In this document: positions 22,044 to 26,078 of the stretch, piece after piece
Layout of the letters: every line of letters begins with the position of its first letter
Numbering within the stretch: position 1 is the stretch's first letter
NCBI GenBank assembly: GCA_018970845.1
Contig: JAGWVO010000004.1
Span: forward strand, 1-26,078
DNA: 26,078 nt
Direction of reading: 5' to 3'
From: Planctomycetota bacterium
GTDB taxonomy: Bacteria > Planctomycetota > Planctomycetia > Gemmatales > Gemmataceae
Notes under the pieces: generated by a model
What the model was told of the DNA's origin: nothing
Seen by the model: only the letters and a program-made list of their open reading frames with translations
Databases searched by the model: none
Translations under genes and position numbers: made by a program

Positions 22044-24416
22044 TCATGGGGAGGCGGCGTGGCGCTTCTCGGCAAGAGCCATCAACTGCCCGCCACTGAC
22101 CCGGTGCGCCGCGTCGTGCGGGCAGGCGTACACGCAGCTTGGCGTGCCATCGAGGCTGGCGCACAGGTCGCACATCGTGGCCTTCTGCTGCATCACGGGG
22201 AGTTGGCGCGAGGGGTTTTCGGGATCTGGCGCCTTCTTGCCCGTGGGGAACGGATGCATGTTGATGTTGCCATACGGGCAGTTCTCGGCGCACTTGCCGC
22301 ATCCGATGCACCAATCCTCGATGACGATCTCGCGGGAGGAACGGCGGCGGATCGACCCGACCGGGCAGCCGACCATGCAATGGGGATCGAGGCAACTCCG
22401 GCAGGAACTGGCGACGAGATAGTTCTCGAAGCGCAGGCCCTCGCGGACCAAGCGCGTCACCCCCTGGTGGGCGTCGGCGCAGGCCTTGACGCACTCGTCG
22501 CAGCGCGTGCACTTGGCCAGGTCGAGCACCAGCAGGCTCTGGGCATCCATGAGGCCTTGCCTGAGGAACTCGCCAAGGGTGGCGTCGGTGGCGCCCCGGT
22601 TCACGCGGGCGTTCTGCTCGACGCGCCGCCTGGCCTCCCGAAGGACACCCTCCTTGATCGCCGGAAAGCGGGCCATGATGTCGCGGAAGTCGTCGGGCGA
22701 GATGGCGACGAGGTCGACATGGTCGAGCGCCGCCACGGTCGCCGTGCGGATCCCTGGCGGAACGCTGGGGCCCAGTTCCTCCATGCGGCTCAGGAGCGCG
22801 ATCTCGCCGAAGTGGCCCCCGGGGCCGATATACGCGATGGCCAGCTCCCCGCCCGCCTTCCGGGTGGAAACCTTGACGAATCCGACACGCACCAGATAGA
22901 AGTTGTCAGCCGGGTCGCCCTGACGGAAGACGGTGTCGCCCGGGTTCAGGCGCACCAGCCTCACCTTGTCGCGCAGCGACTCCACAAAGGCGCGGAACTC
23001 GGCGGGGTCGGGAATGGCGTCGGCGAACATCGGCACGCCGCGCAGATGCGAGTCGATGGACCTCCGGCGATAAACCTCGTCGAGCATCCCCTTGGCCTTT
23101 TTCGACCTCTGGATGGTGTAAAGCACATTCCTCTGGATCTCGAGGAGCTTCACCCGGGTTTTGGCGCGCACGGTCGCGCTCCTGGGATAGCTGCTCATGC
23201 AGGTCATCTCGCCGAAGAGAAGGTCGGCGGGGGTGAGGGTGGCCGTGGGCTTCGCCATGTCGAGGGAAACGGGCGCGTCGATGGGGATCGTGTTCCTCCG
23301 GGCGTCCGGGGCCGCGCTCGGCGTTTCACGCCTCGAAAGGCCGGGCACCACGGTGCGCACCAACCCCATCAGGCTGTTGCGGAAGGCGCCCTTGGCCTTG
23401 GCCACATGCTTGAGTTCCGCCTGAAGGAAGATCTCCAGTTCGCCTTCCTCGATGATGAAGGCGCTCGAGCCGTATTCTCCCTCGCGGCAGATGATCTCGC
23501 CCGGCTCGAAGGCGCGTCTCACCACGGAATTGATGTTCCAGGCCAGGAACGCCTTGGAGATGCCATCAAAGAGCGGGTGGCTGAGGAGGTCGTCGGGCGA
23601 AACGGGGGAGGTCTTGGCAGCCGCCCACGGCTTGGCCTCGACCACCGCCCGGTTCGAAAGCGCCCCGGTGGGGCATGAGACCATGCACTCGCCGCAACTG
23701 ACGCAGCTCGACTCGCCCATGGGGTTGTCGAGGTCGAAGGCGATGCGGGCCATGTGCCCCTTGCCCGCCCGTCCCAGCACCTGGTTGTTGCGCACCTCGT
23801 TGCAACCGCGAACGCAGCGGTCGCAGAGGATGCAGGCGGAATGGTCGACCGCGATCACGAGGCTCGACTCATCGCGGCCGCGGTCGCGGACGGTGAGCGG
23901 AAACCGGGGAGGCTGGGCCGGGTCGATCCCGAGCCCCTTGGCCACGGCATGCAGTTCGTTGCCACCCTCGAGGTGGGCGCCCCGGGGGGGCCTCGTGTCG
24001 GCGAGCAGCAGTTCGGTGAGAATGCCGACCGCCTTCTTCACCTTTGGGCTGGTGTGGTGCGTCTTGACATCCAGCCCCTGTTCCACGGCCCGGTGGCATG
24101 CGGCGGCCAGCACCCTGCCCCCCACCTCAACCGTGCACATCCGGCAAACGGCGGCCGGGGTCATGTGGTCGCGGTGGCAGAGGACGGGAACGGCGACCTT
24201 GGCTTCGATCGCCGCGTCGTAAATGGTGGTCGGCCTGGGGAATTTCTTGCCCGTGTTGGGATCGGTCGCCAGCGTCGCGCGGGGCATCCGCACCTCGATG
24301 CCGTCGATCTTCAGCGTCACCGGGGGGGACTGAAGCAGTTCGGCCGCCGATTTCTCAAGCTCGACCACCTGCCCTTCGAGAACGACCGGAACGATTTCCT
24401 CGGCGATGTTGATCAT
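22044..24416 (-). CDS. Multidomain iron-sulfur protein with two cyclic-nucleotide-binding domains
   Basis: A 790-residue soluble fusion; ATG at 24416 overlaps the NuoEF-like stop as ATGA. Residues 35-110: NuoG-type [2Fe-2S] domain (Cys80, 91, 94, 107). Residues 140-163: the site of the NuoG His-Cys cluster, but all its cysteines are absent. Residues 195-205 and 238-248: two CxxCxxCxxxC [4Fe-4S] sites. Residues about 298-435: first cNMP-binding domain, interrupted by a roughly 55-residue insert; its phosphate cassette keeps FGE (401-403) and Arg412. Residues about 462-585: second domain, with FGE (536-538) and Arg557. Residues 636-765: DmsB/NrfC-like ferredoxin with 16 cysteines for four [4Fe-4S]. 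No H-cluster or molybdopterin domain is present. Inferred role: electron wire between the diaphorase and a partner, possibly gated by cAMP or another nucleotide. Confidence 0.9.
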   Translation of the reverse strand: MINIAEEIVPVVLEGQVVELEKSAAELLQSPPVTLKIDGIEVRMPRATLATDPNTGKKFPRPTTIYDAAIEAKVAVPVLCHRDHMTPAAVCRMCTVEVGGRVLAAACHRAVEQGLDVKTHHTSPKVKKAVGILTELLLADTRPPRGAHLEGGNELHAVAKGLGIDPAQPPRFPLTVRDRGRDESSLVIAVDHSACILCDRCVRGCNEVRNNQVLGRAGKGHMARIAFDLDNPMGESSCVSCGECMVSCPTGALSNRAVVEAKPWAAAKTSPVSPDDLLSHPLFDGISKAFLAWNINSVVRRAFEPGEIICREGEYGSSAFIIEEGELEIFLQAELKHVAKAKGAFRNSLMGLVRTVVPGLSRRETPSAAPDARRNTIPIDAPVSLDMAKPTATLTPADLLFGEMTCMSSYPRSATVRAKTRVKLLEIQRNVLYTIQRSKKAKGMLDEVYRRRSIDSHLRGVPMFADAIPDPAEFRAFVESLRDKVRLVRLNPGDTVFRQGDPADNFYLVRVGFVKVSTRKAGGELAIAYIGPGGHFGEIALLSRMEELGPSVPPGIRTATVAALDHVDLVAISPDDFRDIMARFPAIKEGVLREARRRVEQNARVNRGATDATLGEFLRQGLMDAQSLLVLDLAKCTRCDECVKACADAHQGVTRLVREGLRFENYLVASSCRSCLDPHCMVGCPVGSIRRRSSREIVIEDWCIGCGKCAENCPYGNINMHPFPTGKKAPDPENPSRQLPVMQQKATMCDLCASLDGTPSCVYACPHDAAHRVSGGQLMALAEKRHAASP

Positions 24417-26078
24417 GTCGGTCGCCCTCCTCGAACGGCCCCGACATCGGCGGGAAACAACCTCAGCAGGCTCGTCATGGGGTTGCTCGCCACTTGGCCG
24501 AGGCCGCAGATGCTGGTGATTCCCATCGTCTCGCCGAGGTCGCGGATCAGCTCGAGCCTGCCGGGCGGCGAACGGCCCTCGGCCAGTTCGCCGGCCATCT
24601 CCACGAGTTTCTGCCCGCCCACCCGGCACGGCACGCATTTCCCGCACGACTCGTTCCTGTAGAACTCCACGGCATTTTGCGCCTGGTCCACCATGTCGCG
24701 TGTCTCGTCGTACACCACGCAGGCGGCGCCCAGCATGGCCGCCATCTCGCCGCAGGTTCCGAAATCAAGCTGCAAGTCGAGGATCTCGAAATGCGGCTGG
24801 CCGGCCGGGACGCGCTTGGCGACGAATGCCGGAGGCAATTCCCCAACGGGTACCTTGGCGGGGTAGAAGCCGCCGGAGGGCCCCGAAAGGGCGACGGCCT
24901 TGAAGGCCTTTCCCCCGGCCATGCCGCCCGCGGTTTCAAGCAGTTCCCGCATGGTCTGGCCGAACGGCACCTCGTAAACGCCAGGCTTGGCGACATCGCC
25001 GGAAATGCTGACGAGGCGCATGCCCGTGGCGCCGCGCGTTCCCATGTCGCGGTACCAGGGACCGCCATGGATGATGATTCCGGGAATCCAACTCAGCGTC
25101 TCGACATTGTTGATGACCGTCGGCTTGCCGTGGAGGCCATGGAAAACCGGAAACGGGGGCTTGTTGCGGGGCTCGCCCCGGCGGTCTTCCATCGCCTCCA
25201 GCAGCGCGCTCTCCTCGCCCTGCACATAGCCTCCCGGACTCACGAAAACATCCAGCTCGAAGGAGGCGCCCTTGCCAAGGATGTTCTTGCCGAGAATTCC
25301 GGCCGAGAGGGCGCGGGCGATCTCCGCTCGGACCGCGTCGATGGCCTCGGGATACTCGTGGCGGATGTAGATCCAGCCGCGGCCGGCGCCAACCACCAGC
25401 CCGGCGAGGATGATTCCCTCGACCACCAGCCAGGGGGCCCGGATCATCAGTTCGCGGTCCTTGAAAGTCCCCGGCTCGCTCTCGTCCGCGTTGCACACCA
25501 CATACTTGGTGGCACCGGGAGCGCCCCGAACGGCGCCCCACTTCCGGAAGGTGGGAAATCCGGCCCCACCCATGCCGCGCAGGCCCGAGGCCTCCAATTC
25601 CTTGAGCAGGGCCGCCGCGTCGGGATTCGAAAGCCATTTGGCCAGCGCCCTGTATTCGGGCCGGCCCTCGTAGACATCGATCTTGAAGCCAAGCGGCTTG
25701 GCCTTGTGGTGGTGGGCATGCGGGGCGTTGCCGGCGTGGGCCGAGGCGATCACGGCGCGCAGCGCCTCGGCGGTCTGGCCCGTCAGGTAGTGATGATCGT
25801 TCACCGAGGCCGCCACGGCGCCGTCACAGCGGCCCAGGCACGACACTCCCGAGACGGCCACTTCCCCGGCGGGATATTCCGCCGCGACAGCCTCGCACTC
25901 GGCGCGGAGGCGGGAGGCTCCGGCCATGTGGCAGGCCATGTCGCGGCAAACCTTGATGTCGACCTTGGGCGGGGGCTTGAGGCGATAAAGCGGGTAGTAG
26001 CTCGCCACCTCGTGCAGGCGGTGAAGCGGCACGGCAAGCCGGCTCGACAGTCCGCTCAGTTCCTCGGGGGGAAGCCAG
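24413..26078 (-). CDS. NuoE-NuoF fusion: NADH-binding FMN/iron-sulfur diaphorase (5' end outside window)
   Basis: The frame is open to the window edge, so the N-terminus is missing; visible residues before 26032 (LPPEELSGLSSRL) already match NuoE. A GTG at 26032 is not the real start. Numbering from there: NuoE-like thioredoxin-fold [2Fe-2S] with Cys29, 34, 65 and 69; a His-rich linker (HAHHHK) at about 105-110; then NuoF with GLRGMGGAGFPT (150-161), VVCNADESEPGTFKDREL (178-195), GGYVQGEESALLEAMEDRRG (267-286) and the [4Fe-4S] site ESCGKCVPC plus Cys509. It should oxidise or reduce NAD(H) through FMN and pass electrons to the next gene's product. Similar fusions serve bifurcating hydrogenases and soluble formate dehydrogenases; the HydB-type C-terminal ferredoxin is absent. 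Confidence 0.93.
   Translation of the reverse strand, partial: WLPPEELSGLSSRLAVPLHRLHEVASYYPLYRLKPPPKVDIKVCRDMACHMAGASRLRAECEAVAAEYPAGEVAVSGVSCLGRCDGAVAASVNDHHYLTGQTAEALRAVIASAHAGNAPHAHHHKAKPLGFKIDVYEGRPEYRALAKWLSNPDAAALLKELEASGLRGMGGAGFPTFRKWGAVRGAPGATKYVVCNADESEPGTFKDRELMIRAPWLVVEGIILAGLVVGAGRGWIYIRHEYPEAIDAVRAEIARALSAGILGKNILGKGASFELDVFVSPGGYVQGEESALLEAMEDRRGEPRNKPPFPVFHGLHGKPTVINNVETLSWIPGIIIHGGPWYRDMGTRGATGMRLVSISGDVAKPGVYEVPFGQTMRELLETAGGMAGGKAFKAVALSGPSGGFYPAKVPVGELPPAFVAKRVPAGQPHFEILDLQLDFGTCGEMAAMLGAACVVYDETRDMVDQAQNAVEFYRNESCGKCVPCRVGGQKLVEMAGELAEGRSPPGRLELIRDLGETMGITSICGLGQVASNPMTSLLRLFPADVGAVRGGRPT

Noticed and set aside
21879..23678. 599-codon open frame on the plus strand
   Set aside because: Antisense to the SthA-like and FeS/cNMP genes, with low-complexity Arg/Gly/His/Ala composition.
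22044..26078. Iron-only hydrogenase (HydABC-type)
   Set aside because: The NuoEF-like and NuoG-N-like modules resemble HydB/HydA, but no H-cluster domain (TSCCPxW, MPCxxKxxE-type motifs) occurs anywhere in the frame.
20614..26078. Respiratory complex I fragment
   Set aside because: No NuoG molybdopterin-like domain, NuoB/C/D/I or membrane subunits are present, and NuoE-NuoF are fused and followed by cNMP domains.
1..26078. tRNA/rRNA genes, CRISPR arrays, insertion sequences, phage genes
   Set aside because: No cloverleaf-like sequence, repeat-spacer pattern, transposase, integrase or terminal repeats were noticed on reading; subtle small RNAs cannot be excluded by eye.

Overview
This GC-rich window most likely comes from a Planctomycetota chromosome, probably of the Gemmata type. 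The sequence signs are: a secreted protein with the planctomycete-type N-terminal motif LEALESRENPA (about 15.8 kb); a ThuA-domain secreted protein and a sialate-esterase/DUF1080 fusion, both heavily expanded in planctomycetes; a small YDNR/LWKQAE protein I recall mainly from planctomycetes; and lpxA, which implies a lipid A outer membrane. No tRNA, rRNA, CRISPR array, insertion sequence or phage gene was seen. Genes are tightly packed and no gene-free stretch exceeds about 175 bp. The species call is inference from gene content.

Layout. 1-5.7 kb (minus strand): dtd and two APC amino-acid permeases in an overlapping run, then a MotA/TolQ/ExbB-like channel, a degenerate Hsp70-like protein and the start of a further gene cut by the window edge. 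5.7-8.2 kb: a small planctomycete protein convergent with lpxA, a DUF151 bifunctional-nuclease-like protein, and a membrane-anchored unknown. 8.2-11.8 kb (plus strand): a zinc-ribbon/TM/repeat protein, a ThuA protein and a homocysteine S-methyltransferase-like protein. 11.8-15.9 kb (minus strand): the esterase/DUF1080 fusion, a DTW/Tsr3-like protein, a HAD phosphatase and a surface protein. 16.0-19.0 kb (plus strand): a DacZ-type diadenylate-cyclase-domain protein and a large secreted unknown, closed by a perfect bidirectional terminator.

19.0-26.1 kb (minus strand) is the most interesting part. It is one operon-like run of five genes in which every junction is a 4-nt ATGA overlap: a NuoE-NuoF fusion (NADH/FMN diaphorase, 5' end outside the window), a 790-residue iron-sulfur protein, a SthA-type flavoprotein transhydrogenase, peptide deformylase (def) and methionyl-tRNA formyltransferase (fmt). 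The iron-sulfur protein fuses a NuoG-like N-terminus, two cyclic-nucleotide-binding domains and a DmsB-like four-cluster ferredoxin. It carries neither a hydrogenase H-cluster domain nor a molybdopterin domain. The set looks like a soluble NAD(P)H-linked electron-transfer complex whose wiring subunit could sense a cyclic nucleotide. I know of no characterised system with this architecture.

Genes likely to work together: NuoEF-like, the FeS/cNMP protein and the SthA-like protein (redox); def and fmt (N-formyl-methionine cycle); dtd with the two amino-acid permeases (amino-acid uptake and D-aminoacyl-tRNA clearance); and the TolQ-like, Hsp70-like and truncated genes (an uncharacterised envelope cluster). 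All functions are from sequence reading only; no database search was run.
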